A stretch of 64,000 bases of DNA, taken from Sphingobium cupriresistens. Its GTDB lineage: Bacteria; Pseudomonadota; Alphaproteobacteria; Sphingomonadales; Sphingomonadaceae. Positions within the stretch are counted from its first letter, which is position 1; every line of letters begins with the position of its first letter. Below are positions 1-8,738 of the stretch, one piece after another. The position numbers were made by a program, and so were the translations under genes. Location of the stretch: the NCBI RefSeq assembly GCF_004152865.1, contig NZ_SEOO01000020.1, positions 1 through 64,000 on the forward strand, read 5' to 3'. The notes under the pieces are model-generated. The model saw nothing but the letters and a program-made list of their open reading frames with translations. It was not told the DNA's origin and ran no database searches.

Positions 1-384
1 TGTCAAAGAACCGACAACTAAAGAGGGACAGCCATTCTTCCTCGAAACTGGTTCCGAGGGAGGGCGTCCCGTCCATGTTGGCGACCGTCTGGCGCAGCGC
101 CGCAAAGGCACCGTCCCGTCCGGTGAGAGGCCCTCTAGGCCCCACCTCTGAGTCGGTCAATGACTTTTTTCAAAAAGATGTCATCTACGATATCAGGCAT
201 CCAGCGGCCCGGAAGGCGACAGCCTTAGCGAAAGCACAACGGATTGCGCGTCATGAAGAAACCGTAATGAGACGCTCATCCTATCGACTGTCGGCCTTTC
301 CTATTAAAGCCTGCGGTTAACAGCACGATCGCGAACCCAGAGCCGGCAAACTGCTGTCGTGGCGCGCTAAAGCACGGACGGACG
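1..384. other. Left-edge non-coding or unresolved stretch
   Basis: No confident gene is visible here. On the minus strand a frame is open from about 170 to the window edge, with an ATG at 76, and reads MDGTPSLGTSFEEEWLSLF before leaving the window. It could be the first codons of a gene running off the left end, but the piece is too short to support that. A short plus-strand open frame at 75-320 has no recognisable domain and a biased composition. No transposase or tRNA is seen. Confidence 0.3.
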
Positions 385-1236
385 ATGCAAATCCCACGCC
401 AGCGAACCAAAGTGCAAAACGGCATAAACCGATCGACCGCCGCCGTGACCGGTCTGATCGGCGCACTGCTGCTGGCCCTATGGCATATCGGCTATATCGG
501 CGACGGCGCGCTGTTCGACCTGCTCCCTGCAAAAGCCGCTTCCAGCCCGCGCCAGCCGCGGATGGTGGCGCTCTACTTGTCAGGTGACATGGGGTTCCAT
601 GCAGGGCTGGGACCGCGGATCGCTGATCGGCTGACCCGCCGGGGCATCCCCGTCGTCACCGAAAACAGCCTGCGCTTCTTTCGAACGCACCGCACGCCTG
701 AGGAGGCCGGCGCCATGATCGCGCAGGGCCTGCGTCGCGCCATCGCCGTCGATCCCGGCGCGCGCCTGCTGTTGCTGGGCCAGTCCTTCGGCGCCGACAT
801 CATCGCCCCGTCGCTGCCTTATGTGCCGACCACGCTGCGTCGGCAGATCGTTTTTATCGGCCTGATCGCGCCCGGCGCCACCCGCCAGTGGCGCGCCTCT
901 CCATCCGACATCCTCTCTTTCAACGAACCGAAGGAAGACGCAACCACCGCCGCCCGGCGGCTTAGCTGGGCGCCCTTGCTGTGCATCCATCGCGCGAAGG
1001 ACGCGGCCAGCCTCTGTCCGACGCTGCGCCAGCCCAACGTCACCCGGCTGCGACTGCCCCGCGGCCATGCGCTCGATCACGACGCCGATGCCGTCAGCGC
1101 CGCGCTGCTGCAAGCGATCGCGCAATTGGTCGGCGGGCGCGACAATATGATGCCTTCGATCCGTGCTCCGACGCCTTCTATGGCTTTGAGCGATGGCGCG
1201 CCTATAAGGCGAGATGCGCGTCGATCCGGGCGGTGA
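385..1236 (+). CDS. VirJ/AcvB-family alpha/beta hydrolase, membrane-anchored or periplasmic
   Basis: The 283-residue product matches the bacterial virulence protein VirJ/AcvB family. It has an N-terminal hydrophobic anchor or signal (about residues 19-38), the LSGDMGF oxyanion-type motif near residue 66, a GQSFG nucleophile elbow with Ser134, and a late GHALDHD motif with His228, so the Ser-His parts of a hydrolase triad are present. In other proteobacteria AcvB-type proteins act on lysyl-phosphatidylglycerol or support type IV secretion; neither an mprF-like gene nor secretion genes are visible here. The gene ends 13 bp before a response regulator, so it may share its transcript. The tail after about residue 250 is low-complexity and probably disordered. 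Family assignment is good; the substrate is inferred. Confidence 0.75.
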   Translation: MQIPRQRTKVQNGINRSTAAVTGLIGALLLALWHIGYIGDGALFDLLPAKAASSPRQPRMVALYLSGDMGFHAGLGPRIADRLTRRGIPVVTENSLRFFRTHRTPEEAGAMIAQGLRRAIAVDPGARLLLLGQSFGADIIAPSLPYVPTTLRRQIVFIGLIAPGATRQWRASPSDILSFNEPKEDATTAARRLSWAPLLCIHRAKDAASLCPTLRQPNVTRLRLPRGHALDHDADAVSAALLQAIAQLVGGRDNMMPSIRAPTPSMALSDGAPIRRDARRSGR

Positions 1237-1249
1237 AATGAGGACGGTC

Positions 1250-1936
1250 ATGAGCTATAAAGTGCTGCTGGTCGAAGACGACGCCACCACCGCCGATTAC
1301 ATCGCCAAGGGGCTGATCGAGGAAGGCTTTACTGTCGACCGGGCGGACAATGGCCGCGACGGCCTGTTCCTGGCGACCGAGGCCGGGCATGACGCCATCA
1401 TCCTGGACCGGATGCTGCCGGGCATGGACGGCATGGCGATGCTCGCCGCCCTGCGCGCGGCGAGCATCGATACCCCGGTCATCATCCTGTCGGCGCTGGC
1501 GACCGCCGATGAACGGATCAAAGGGCTGACCGGCGGGTCGGACGATTATCTGACCAAGCCCTTCGCCTTTGCCGAGCTGCTGGCGCGGCTGCGCATCATC
1601 CTGCGGCGCGGCGGCGGGGGACAGGCGCCCGAAACGCGCCTGTCCTGCGGCGACCTGGACGTCGATCTCCTCTCCCGCAAGGTGAAGCGCGGCGCGCGCG
1701 TCGTCGACCTGCAACCGCGCGAATTTCGCCTGCTCGATTATCTGCTGCGCCATCAGGATGAGGTCGTCACCCGCACCATGTTGCTGGAGGGCGTATGGGA
1801 TTATCATTTCGATCCCGGCACCAACGTCATCGACGTGCATATTAGTCGGCTGCGCCGTAAGATCGACGAAGAAGGCGAACCGCCGCTGATCCACACCATC
1901 CGTGGCGCGGGTTATCGCTTGAGCGAACAAGGGTGA
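1250..1936 (+). CDS. OmpR/PhoB-type DNA-binding response regulator
   Basis: A 228-residue response regulator. The receiver domain (about residues 1-120) has the acidic pair in LLVEDD, the phospho-acceptor Asp53 in AIILDRMLPG, and the late Lys in DYLTKPFAF. A winged-helix trans_reg_C domain follows (about 130-225), with the typical end VIDVHISRLRRKIDEE and TIRGAGYRL. I chose the ATG at 1250, preceded by an AGGACGG-like ribosome site, over an in-frame ATG at 1214 that overlaps the upstream gene. The stop overlaps the start of the following histidine kinase by four bases (GTGA), indicating translational coupling. The stimulus and target genes are not evident. Confidence 0.93.
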   Translation: MSYKVLLVEDDATTADYIAKGLIEEGFTVDRADNGRDGLFLATEAGHDAIILDRMLPGMDGMAMLAALRAASIDTPVIILSALATADERIKGLTGGSDDYLTKPFAFAELLARLRIILRRGGGGQAPETRLSCGDLDVDLLSRKVKRGARVVDLQPREFRLLDYLLRHQDEVVTRTMLLEGVWDYHFDPGTNVIDVHISRLRRKIDEEGEPPLIHTIRGAGYRLSEQG

Positions 1937-3306
1937 CGATGCGTTGGCGCCAGAGCGTCATCTGGCGGTTCGCCGCGCTCGTCTTCCTCATGCAAATCGT
2001 CTGCGTGCTCGTCGCGCTCTGGGCCGTCCATCAATTCACCAGCCGGTCGGTGGACGAAGCCAGCCGCGCGGTCGCGGTGAACCTGCGCGACGATATCGCC
2101 GCCACCTATGCCGCGGCCGGCCTGCAAGCGGCCGGCGCCACGGTGCGTAGCCGCATGACGGCCGACCCGGACGGCAGTTCGATCATGCTGCTGATTGCAC
2201 CGAACGGCCGGCGCATCGCCGGCAACATTCCTGGTTGGCCGACCAACGTCGGGCCGTCGGAAAACTGGCGCCGGATCGACCTGCGCCGTATTGATCAACG
2301 CACCCGCTATCCCCAGAGCATCGGCGTCGTCAGCACGCAATTTCCTGATGGCACGCGGCTGCTGACCGGCCATGTCGTGGAAAACGACCTGCGCTTCGGC
2401 AGTTATCTGGAAGCGGCGCTGATCGGCGCGATATTGCTCGCCATGCCGCTGGCGGCCGGCGCCGCCTTTTTCTCGGCGGCGATCATCCGGGGCCGGCTGC
2501 GATCGGTCATCGATACCGCCGCCGCGGTCGGCACCGGCGACATCAAACGCCGCATCCCGCTGAGCGGCAGCGGCGACATGTTCGACGCCCTGGGGGACGA
2601 GATCAATGCGATGCTGGACCGCATTACCGGGCTGGTGGATGAGATGCGGCTGGTGACCGACGGTCTGGCCCATGATCTGCGATCGCCCCTGACCCGTTTG
2701 CGCGCCGTGCTGGACAGCGCCCTGCGCCAGAGCCGGGACGAGGAATCGATCGCCGCGCTGGAAAAGGCGCTGGACGAAGGCGACACGTTGTTGCGGATGC
2801 TGGATGCCGCTTTGCTGATCAGCCGGGCCGAAGCGGGCATCGGCCGCGACAATTTTTCCGCCGTCAATGTCGCCGCGCTGCTGGACGATTTTCAGGACAT
2901 GTATGACGCGCTGGCCGAGGATAAGGGCGTCACCATCAACGTCGATGCGCCGCCCGGCCTGCATATCCGGTCGCATCGGGAGATATTGGGTCAGGTTTTG
3001 TCGAACCTGATCGACAATGCGCTCAAATATGGCGGCGATCGCATCCTGCTATCCGCGTGGCGGGATGGCGCATCGATCTGCGTCGCCGTGACCGATAACG
3101 GCCCCGGCATCGCGCAGGAACAGCGGATCGAAGCGCTACGTCGTTTCGCCCGGCTGGATGCGTCGCGCCATATCAGCGGCGCTGGTCTGGGCCTGTCGCT
3201 GGCGTCGGCGGTCGCCCATCTCCATGGTGGCACGTTGACCTTGAGCGATGCGGGACCGGGGCTGCGCGTGACCCTGACCCTGCCTGCCGACCATGAGCCA
3301 TCCTGA
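1933..3306 (+). CDS. Sensor histidine kinase, partner of the upstream regulator
   Basis: A 457-residue membrane histidine kinase starting with GTG inside the stop of the response regulator. It has a first membrane helix (about 12-35), a periplasmic sensor region of roughly 120 residues without a recognised fold, a second helix (about 160-185), a HAMP segment, and a HisKA H-box HDLRSPLTRLR whose phospho-acceptor is about His247. The ATPase domain shows the N-box NLIDNALKYG, the G1 box DNGPGI and the G2 box GAGLGLSLA. All key elements are intact, so the pair should be functional. The H-box style and neighbour order resemble TctE/QseC-like kinases, but the signal cannot be read from sequence. 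Confidence 0.92.
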   Translation: MTMRWRQSVIWRFAALVFLMQIVCVLVALWAVHQFTSRSVDEASRAVAVNLRDDIAATYAAAGLQAAGATVRSRMTADPDGSSIMLLIAPNGRRIAGNIPGWPTNVGPSENWRRIDLRRIDQRTRYPQSIGVVSTQFPDGTRLLTGHVVENDLRFGSYLEAALIGAILLAMPLAAGAAFFSAAIIRGRLRSVIDTAAAVGTGDIKRRIPLSGSGDMFDALGDEINAMLDRITGLVDEMRLVTDGLAHDLRSPLTRLRAVLDSALRQSRDEESIAALEKALDEGDTLLRMLDAALLISRAEAGIGRDNFSAVNVAALLDDFQDMYDALAEDKGVTINVDAPPGLHIRSHREILGQVLSNLIDNALKYGGDRILLSAWRDGASICVAVTDNGPGIAQEQRIEALRRFARLDASRHISGAGLGLSLASAVAHLHGGTLTLSDAGPGLRVTLTLPADHEPS

Positions 3307-3467
3307 AAGCCAAGCAATCGGAGTAATGCCAGCCGGGGCCTCCGGCGCGCTACGGCAAAGTTTCCGCCGTGACACTTTACCGCAGGGCAAAGTGTCACGG
3401 GCGACAAAATGCGACTCGCGGAAAAAAGCGGATTCCCAAGCGACTCGCTCTGTGCTTGATTCACGAT

Positions 3468-4043
3468 ATGTTTCATGCGCCCGCTTTGTCCCGCATTCCC
3501 GGCGGCAGCGATCTTTCGCTGCTGCTCGACCAATTGTCCCATTGCTGCTCGCGGCCGCGATACGCCTTCATGCTGCTGACGCTGATCGCGGACGTGGCAC
3601 GACCGGATGGCAGCGCCGGGCCGGAAGTGCGGGTGGGCGACGGGCGGGTCGCGCTGCGCGACTGGCTATGCGATGCGCTAACGCCGATGGGCCATCGCGA
3701 TCCGCGCCGCATGGCGCTGGTGGAGCGGGTGCGCGATGAACTGCGCAAGGATGCCAGGTTATCGGGCGATACGACGGCCGACGATGTGCTGGTGCAGGAG
3801 GAGGTGCGCAATCGGGTGCGCGCGTCGGGCAAGACCAATCTCAGCCGGGCCGCGTCGGAACTGGTCAAGGCCGGACTGCTCAAGCGCCATTATCAGGGCT
3901 ATCGCGTCGATCATCTCAATCGCGGGGCGCAGCGACAGGCGGTCTATACGCTCACCGGCCGCGCCCGCGTACTGATCGGCACGCGGGCCGCGCCAAGACG
4001 ACCGGCCGCCCCGCCCCGGCAGGGCGACCTGTTCGCGCACTGA
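3468..4043 (+). CDS. Conserved hypothetical protein with possible winged-helix C-terminus
   Basis: I do not recognise this 191-residue protein. The start is taken at the ATG at 3468 (MFHAPALS); a longer frame begins at 3369 but adds only a basic, unlikely extension. The first half is helical with LLDQLSHCCSRPRYAFMLLTLIADVARPDGS. The second half (about residues 115-180) has the pattern NLSRAASELVKAGLLKRHYQGYRVDH followed by QAVYTLTGRARVL, which looks like a helix-turn-helix with a wing, as in small DNA-binding proteins. The end is basic and proline-rich (ARPRRPAAPP-like), then GDLFAH. It stands alone between the histidine kinase and a convergent SDR. Confidence 0.6.
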   Translation: MFHAPALSRIPGGSDLSLLLDQLSHCCSRPRYAFMLLTLIADVARPDGSAGPEVRVGDGRVALRDWLCDALTPMGHRDPRRMALVERVRDELRKDARLSGDTTADDVLVQEEVRNRVRASGKTNLSRAASELVKAGLLKRHYQGYRVDHLNRGAQRQAVYTLTGRARVLIGTRAAPRRPAAPPRQGDLFAH

Positions 4044-4046
4044 ATG

Positions 4047-4949
4047 TCAGGCGCGTTCGCGCGCCGTGCGTCGGGCTTTGGCATAATTGTCGCGTCGCAT
4101 CTTTTCGAAACCGATGCGCTGCTCGAAGCCGGCATCCTGCGGATAGTCGCGGAAATCGCCCAGTATCTCTTCAAACACCGTCGCCAGTTCGTCGCGAAAT
4201 TCGGGATGGGGGAAGATGTGGAAACGATTCTCTCGTACTGCTTCCAACGTGCGCGCGGCGATGACGTCCGGCTCCATGCCGAACTGGTGCAACTGTTCCA
4301 GCCGCCCGACGGCCGCGCTGTCCACTGGCTTCGCACCACCGCTGAGCGCGGACGGGCGGACTTCATCGCTGGCATAGATATGGCTCTTCACCAGGCCGGG
4401 ACAGAGCACGGACACGCCGATGCCATGCGGCGCCAGACTGTAGCGCAGGGATTCGCTCATGCCGCGCACCGCGAATTTGGTGGTGTTGTAAATGCCTGGC
4501 GCGCCGCCGCACAGGAAACTCGCCATCGACGCCGTATTGACGATATGGCCGCCCTGCCCCAGCGCCTTCATCCGCGGGGCGAAGGTCATCACGCCGTTGA
4601 TGACGCCGTGCAGATTGACCCCCATCACCCAGTCCCAGTCGTCATAGCTGGACTCGTCGATGGTCTGGAACAGGTTGATGCCGGCATTGTTGAAGACCAG
4701 GCTGACCGGCCCAAGCGCCGCCTCCGCCCTGTCCGCAGATCGCGCGAAACCGGCGCGTGATGCGACATCGAGTTGGACAGCTATAACGCTTTGATTGTCG
4801 AGCGTCTTGATCGCGGCGGCCAGCGCATCCTCGCGAATGTCGGCGATCGCCACCTTGCATCCCTGCGCCAGCAAGGCGCGGACCAGGCCCAGGCCGATGC
4901 CATTGGCCCCACCTGTCACAAAGGCGGTTCGTCCTTCATAATCCAGCAT
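4047..4949 (-). CDS. LigD/LigL-like short-chain dehydrogenase
   Basis: A 300-residue classical SDR. It shows the nucleotide-binding motif TGGANGIG (about 12-19), an acidic residue after strand 2 (IADIRED, favouring NAD), NNAG (87-90), Asn112, Ser141 and the catalytic YNTTK with Tyr154 and Lys158. Segments such as SSYDDWDWVMGVNLHGVING and the long C-terminal tail recur in the two SDRs at 22.4-24.3 kb and in the LigD, LigL, LigN and LigO C-alpha dehydrogenases that oxidise the benzylic alcohol of lignin dimers. It is divergent from the MFS gene at 5083, and the shared 133-bp gap holds a copy of the 17-bp dyad found at three other promoters in this block. A role in oxidising or epimerising a diaryl alcohol is inferred. 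Confidence 0.85.
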   Translation of the reverse strand: MLDYEGRTAFVTGGANGIGLGLVRALLAQGCKVAIADIREDALAAAIKTLDNQSVIAVQLDVASRAGFARSADRAEAALGPVSLVFNNAGINLFQTIDESSYDDWDWVMGVNLHGVINGVMTFAPRMKALGQGGHIVNTASMASFLCGGAPGIYNTTKFAVRGMSESLRYSLAPHGIGVSVLCPGLVKSHIYASDEVRPSALSGGAKPVDSAAVGRLEQLHQFGMEPDVIAARTLEAVRENRFHIFPHPEFRDELATVFEEILGDFRDYPQDAGFEQRIGFEKMRRDNYAKARRTARERA

Positions 4950-5004
4950 CCCGATCTCCCTTCGCCGACTTTCTAAAGGACGTGCATTTTTCTCTCGCCA
5001 TATT

Positions 5005-5021
5005 CGTATAGTTCACTTACA
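5005..5021. promoter_or_regulatory. Dyad operator, site A (proposed MarR-type)
   Basis: The sequence CGTATAG-TTC-ACTTACA lies between the divergent SDR and MFS genes. Its right half ACTTACA is a perfect match to the dyad seen at 6510, 12903 and 13614; the left half keeps GTAT. This is the weakest of the four sites. Binding by the MarR protein encoded at 12973 is inferred. Confidence 0.5.
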
Positions 5022-5082
5022 AATTCGCCAAGCCGAAATTTCATCCCTGTGAATAAAGGGAGAAGTGGAGAGGAGAAGGCTC

Positions 5083-6507
5083 ATGGCCCTGGCATCTGCG
5101 CCGATTGCGACCGACAGTCTGTGGGAGGCAGATGGCAACGTCTCTGCCAATGCGGGCCGCTCCACGGTCCCGCACTACACCATGGGCGCCGCCTATTGGG
5201 CGTTGTTCGTCATCATCCTGGCGACCTTCGTCACCTTCTTCGAACAGGTGGTGTTCGCCATGCTAGCGGAGCGGATCAAGGCGGATTTCGGCCTGTCCGA
5301 TTCGCAACTCGGCTTCCTCGCCGGTCCCGCCAGCATCATCTGCTATCTGTTCGTCGGCATCCCGCTGGCGCGCCTGGCCGACATCTTCCCGCGCAAGTTC
5401 GTGCTGGCAGGAGGATGCGCGGCGCTAGGCATCATCACTTCATTAGGCGGCATCGCGCAGAGTTTCAGCCAGTTCGTCGGCACCCGCGTCTTTCTGGCTG
5501 CAGGCGGATCGGCCCATGCGCCGTCCTCCTATTCGCTGCTGGCCGACGCCTTCCCGCCGCGCATCCTGACCCGCGCCTTCGCCCTGCTGCAATTCGGCTT
5601 CATCGGCGGCACCACACTCGGCCCGGTAATCGGAGGCATGTTGATCTCCCATGCGGTGGGCTGGCCGCCAACCCAGCATGGCGGCCTTACCATATTGGGC
5701 TGGCAATGGCTGATGATCTGGCTGGGCCTGCCAGCCCTGTTCGTCGCCCTCCTGTTCCTGACAGTCAAGGAACCGCCGCGCCAGGCGCCCGCCGCCGACT
5801 CCATCACGCCGCCCGTTCAAGCCTCGCTGGGCCGCCGCATCCTGACCTTCACCGGCTTGGACGCCGCCAGGGCGATCCGTGCCAAGCGCCGCGTCTATTA
5901 TCCGCTGTTCGCCGGACTGGCGCTGAGCGCGATCGAGGTGTTCGGCCTGCAATTCTGGCGTGTCCCCTTCATGATCCGCACCTATGGCTGGAACGAGGCG
6001 CAGATCGGCGCGGTGATGGGATCGATGACCCTGGTCGCGTCGCTCACCGGCCTGCTGCTGGGCGGCATCTTCGTCGAATGGCTGGCCAAGCGCCACGCCG
6101 ACGCCAATGTCCGCGCCGCGGCGATCTTCTTCGGCTGCGTGACGGTGTGCGCCATCCTCGCCCCGCTGATGCCCAACGGCTACGCCTCGCTGGGCGTCGC
6201 CAGCATTGGCGCGATGTTCGGCATCGCTGGCGCAGTACCGCAGAACGCCGCGATCCAGCGCGTCGCACCCAATGCGATGCGGGGCCAGGTGACGGCGATC
6301 TATCTGTTCATGTTCACCTTCTTCGGGGCGATGGGCAGCTTCCTGGTCGGGCTGGTGCAGGACTATATCGTCGGCGATCCCAGCCAGCTCTGGAAGTCGC
6401 TCGTGATGACCGCCGGCGTGCTGCTGCCGATCGCGACATTCTGCATGATCCGCGCCATCCGTCCCTATCGCGAGGAAGTGGAGCGACTGGCTGCGGAAGC
6501 CGTTTAA
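5083..6507 (+). CDS. MFS transporter (spinster-like), aromatic substrate likely
   Basis: A 474-residue major facilitator with about 12 hydrophobic helices. Helix 1 is AYWALFVIILATFVTFFEQVVFAML, followed by the conserved acidic-loop pattern DSQLGFLAGPASIICYLFVGIPLARLAD and, later, RVFLAAGGSAHAPSSYSLLAD. The start is the ATG at 5083, preceded by GGAGAAGG; a GTG at 5065 in the same frame is less likely. The gene is the first of a co-directed run to 11395 but is followed by its own gap with another dyad operator (6510), so the downstream genes may have a separate promoter. Its neighbours (SDR, NTF2 protein, LigW, lignostilbene dioxygenase) suggest it carries a lignin-derived aromatic acid or dimer across the inner membrane. 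Confidence 0.82.
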   Translation: MALASAPIATDSLWEADGNVSANAGRSTVPHYTMGAAYWALFVIILATFVTFFEQVVFAMLAERIKADFGLSDSQLGFLAGPASIICYLFVGIPLARLADIFPRKFVLAGGCAALGIITSLGGIAQSFSQFVGTRVFLAAGGSAHAPSSYSLLADAFPPRILTRAFALLQFGFIGGTTLGPVIGGMLISHAVGWPPTQHGGLTILGWQWLMIWLGLPALFVALLFLTVKEPPRQAPAADSITPPVQASLGRRILTFTGLDAARAIRAKRRVYYPLFAGLALSAIEVFGLQFWRVPFMIRTYGWNEAQIGAVMGSMTLVASLTGLLLGGIFVEWLAKRHADANVRAAAIFFGCVTVCAILAPLMPNGYASLGVASIGAMFGIAGAVPQNAAIQRVAPNAMRGQVTAIYLFMFTFFGAMGSFLVGLVQDYIVGDPSQLWKSLVMTAGVLLPIATFCMIRAIRPYREEVERLAAEAV

Positions 6508-6509
6508 TC

Positions 6510-6526
6510 TGTAAGTATTACATACA
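6510..6526. promoter_or_regulatory. Dyad operator, site B (proposed MarR-type)
   Basis: TGTAAGT-ATT-ACATACA is a near-perfect inverted repeat with 7-bp arms and a 3-bp spacer. It sits 18 bp before the start of the NTF2-fold gene at 6545, and a -10-like TACAAT overlaps its right arm (6523-6528). Repression of the NTF2-ALDH-LigW-MFS operon by the MarR protein at 12973 is inferred. Confidence 0.65.
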
Positions 6527-6544
6527 ATGATAGGAGAGCAAATC

Positions 6545-7303
6545 ATGTCCGACACCGACCGTATCGCCCGCCTGGAACAGAGCGTCGCCGACCTTGGCAC
6601 CCGCCTGCAACGGCGCGAGGATGAACTGGACGTGCGAAAATTGCAGCATCTCTACGGCTATCTGATCGACAAATGCCTCTATAACGAAACCGCCGACCTG
6701 TTCACCGAGGATGGCGAAGTACGATTCTTCGGCGGCGTCTGGCGCGGCCAGGCGGGCATTCGCCGCCTCTATGTCGAACGCTTCCAGGCGCGCTTCACCC
6801 ATGGCACCAACGGGCCGATCGACGGCTTCCTGCTCGACCATCCGCAATTGCAGGATATCGTCGACATCGACGCCGATGGCGTCACCGCTTATGCCCGCGC
6901 ACGGTCGATGATGCAGGCGGGGCGGCACAAGGATTATACCGACCCGTCCAATCCCATGCTCGGCACGCGCCAATGGTGGGAGGGCGGTATCTATGAGAAT
7001 ACCTACAAGAAGGTGGACGGCATCTGGCGCATCCAGACCCTGAATTACATGCCGCAATGGCATGCCGATTTCGACCAGGGCTGGGCCAATACCCCGGCCG
7101 AATATGTGCCTTTCCCCAAGATCACCTATCCCGAAGATCCGACCGGCCCCGACGCGCTGATCGAGGACCATTGGTTGTGGCCGACGCACAAGATGGTGCC
7201 GTTTCACATGGTCCATCCGGTAACGGGCAAGGAAATCGTCGCCGAACGCTGGCAGGGCGATATCGACCGCGAACGGGCCGCGCGCGAAGCCGTGAGCGCC
7301 TGA
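6545..7303 (+). CDS. NTF2/SnoaL-fold protein, candidate diarylpropane lyase (LdpA/LsdE type)
   Basis: A 252-residue protein with an N-terminal helix (SDTDRIARLEQSVADLGTRL, likely coiled coil) followed by an NTF2-like domain: HLYGYLIDKCLYNETADLFTED, WRGQAGIRRLY, then the strand region KVDGIWRIQTLNYMPQWHAD. The start is the ATG at 6545, with AGGAGAG upstream. Sphingomonad NTF2-family enzymes called LdpA or LsdE are known to remove formaldehyde without a cofactor from 1,2-diguaiacylpropane-1,3-diol, giving lignostilbene. The presence of a true lignostilbene dioxygenase at 11399 under the same type of operator makes this the best candidate for that step. The assignment rests on fold and context, not on confirmed active-site residues. 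The alternative is another SnoaL-type dehydratase or isomerase. Confidence 0.62.
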   Translation: MSDTDRIARLEQSVADLGTRLQRREDELDVRKLQHLYGYLIDKCLYNETADLFTEDGEVRFFGGVWRGQAGIRRLYVERFQARFTHGTNGPIDGFLLDHPQLQDIVDIDADGVTAYARARSMMQAGRHKDYTDPSNPMLGTRQWWEGGIYENTYKKVDGIWRIQTLNYMPQWHADFDQGWANTPAEYVPFPKITYPEDPTGPDALIEDHWLWPTHKMVPFHMVHPVTGKEIVAERWQGDIDRERAAREAVSA

Positions 7304-7307
7304 CCCC

Positions 7308-8735
7308 ATGACCTATCCGGACCTTTATCTGATGATCGATGGCCAGCGGCTGTCGGGCGGCGGGCGACGGACCCACAGCGTCGTCAACCCCGCCACCGGC
7401 GAGGCGATCGCGGACCTGCCGCTGGCCGATGCGGCGGACATGGACGCGGCGCTGGCGGCGGCGCAGCGCGGCTTCCATCGTTGGCGCGATAGCACGCCCC
7501 ATGAGCGGGCGGCCGTGCTGCAAGGCGCGGCCCGGCTGATGGTCGAGCGGCAGGAAGAACTGGCCCGCATCGCCACGCTGGAGCAGGGCAAGACGCTGGC
7601 CGAAGCACGCATCGAAGTGATGATGAATGTCGGCCTGTTCAACTTTTACGCCGGCGAAGTCTTTCGTCTCTACGGCCGGGCGCTGGTGCGTCCGGCCGGG
7701 CAGCGATCGACCGTTACCAAGGAGCCGGTCGGTCCGGTCGCCGCCTTCGCGCCATGGAATTTCCCGCTCGGCAATCCCGGCCGCAAGCTCGGTGCGCCGA
7801 TCGCGGCGGGATGTTCGGTCATCCTGAAGGCGGCGGAGGAAACGCCTGCGTCCGCGCTGGGGGTGCTGCAATGCCTGCTCGACGCAGGGCTGCCCGGCGA
7901 TGTGGCGCAGGCGGTGTTCGGGGTGCCCGACGAAGTGTCGCGCCATTTGCTCGGCTCCCCCATCATCCGCAAGATGAGCTTCACCGGCTCCACCGTCGTC
8001 GGCAAGCATCTGGCGAAATTGGCGGCGGAGGATTGCAAGCGCACGACGATGGAGCTGGGCGGCCATGGCCCGGTGCTGATCTTCGCCGATGCCGATATCG
8101 ACAAGGCGCTCGATACGGTGGTGGCGGGCAAATATCGCAATGCCGGGCAGGTGTGCGTATCGCCGACGCGCTTCATCGTGGAGGCCGGCGTCCATGATCG
8201 CTTCCTTGCCGGCTTTGTCGAGCGCGCGCAAAAGGTGACGGTTGGCGACGGCGCGGCGGCCGGCAGCGTCATGGGACCGATGGCCAACGCCCGGCGTCTC
8301 GACGCGATGGACCGATTGATCGGCGACGCGGTGGCCAAGGGCGCCCGCCTAGAAACCGGCGGCGAACGGATCGGCAATGCCGGCTATTATTTCGCGCCGA
8401 CCGTGCTGTCGGCCACCCCCTTGGACGCCGCCATCATGAATGAGGAGCCGTTTGGCCCCGTCGCCCTCATCAACGCCTATGCCGATGAAGCCGCGATGAT
8501 CGCAGAGGCCAATCGCCTGCCCTATGGCCTGGCCGCCTATGCCTGGACCAGCGACGCCGCGCGCCAGCGGCGTGTCGCACGCGCGGTCGAGGCCGGGATG
8601 GTCGGCATCAATACAGCGATGATCGGCGGGTCGGATTCCCCCTTTGGCGGGGTCAAATGGTCGGGCCATGGCGCGGAGGACGGCCCGGAAGGGATCGACG
8701 CCTGCCTTGTCACTAAAGCCATCCACGAAGGATAA
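7308..8735 (+). CDS. NAD(P)-dependent aldehyde dehydrogenase
   Basis: A 475-residue aldehyde dehydrogenase starting 4 bp after the NTF2 gene. It has the PWNFPLGNP motif, the cofactor loop FTGSTVVGK, the general-base Glu in MELGGHGP, the nucleophilic Cys in GQVCVSPTRF, and the NEEPFGPV and SPFGGVKWSG motifs near the end. It groups with succinate-semialdehyde or benzaldehyde-type dehydrogenases. In this operon the expected substrate is vanillin or a related aromatic aldehyde released by lignostilbene cleavage, giving vanillate; this is inferred from context. Only 3 bp separate it from the downstream ligW. Confidence 0.88.
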   Translation: MTYPDLYLMIDGQRLSGGGRRTHSVVNPATGEAIADLPLADAADMDAALAAAQRGFHRWRDSTPHERAAVLQGAARLMVERQEELARIATLEQGKTLAEARIEVMMNVGLFNFYAGEVFRLYGRALVRPAGQRSTVTKEPVGPVAAFAPWNFPLGNPGRKLGAPIAAGCSVILKAAEETPASALGVLQCLLDAGLPGDVAQAVFGVPDEVSRHLLGSPIIRKMSFTGSTVVGKHLAKLAAEDCKRTTMELGGHGPVLIFADADIDKALDTVVAGKYRNAGQVCVSPTRFIVEAGVHDRFLAGFVERAQKVTVGDGAAAGSVMGPMANARRLDAMDRLIGDAVAKGARLETGGERIGNAGYYFAPTVLSATPLDAAIMNEEPFGPVALINAYADEAAMIAEANRLPYGLAAYAWTSDAARQRRVARAVEAGMVGINTAMIGGSDSPFGGVKWSGHGAEDGPEGIDACLVTKAIHEG

Positions 8736-8738
8736 GCG

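Noticed and set aside
75..320. An 81-codon plus-strand open frame at the left edge
   Set aside because: No domain, no good ribosome site and unusual composition.
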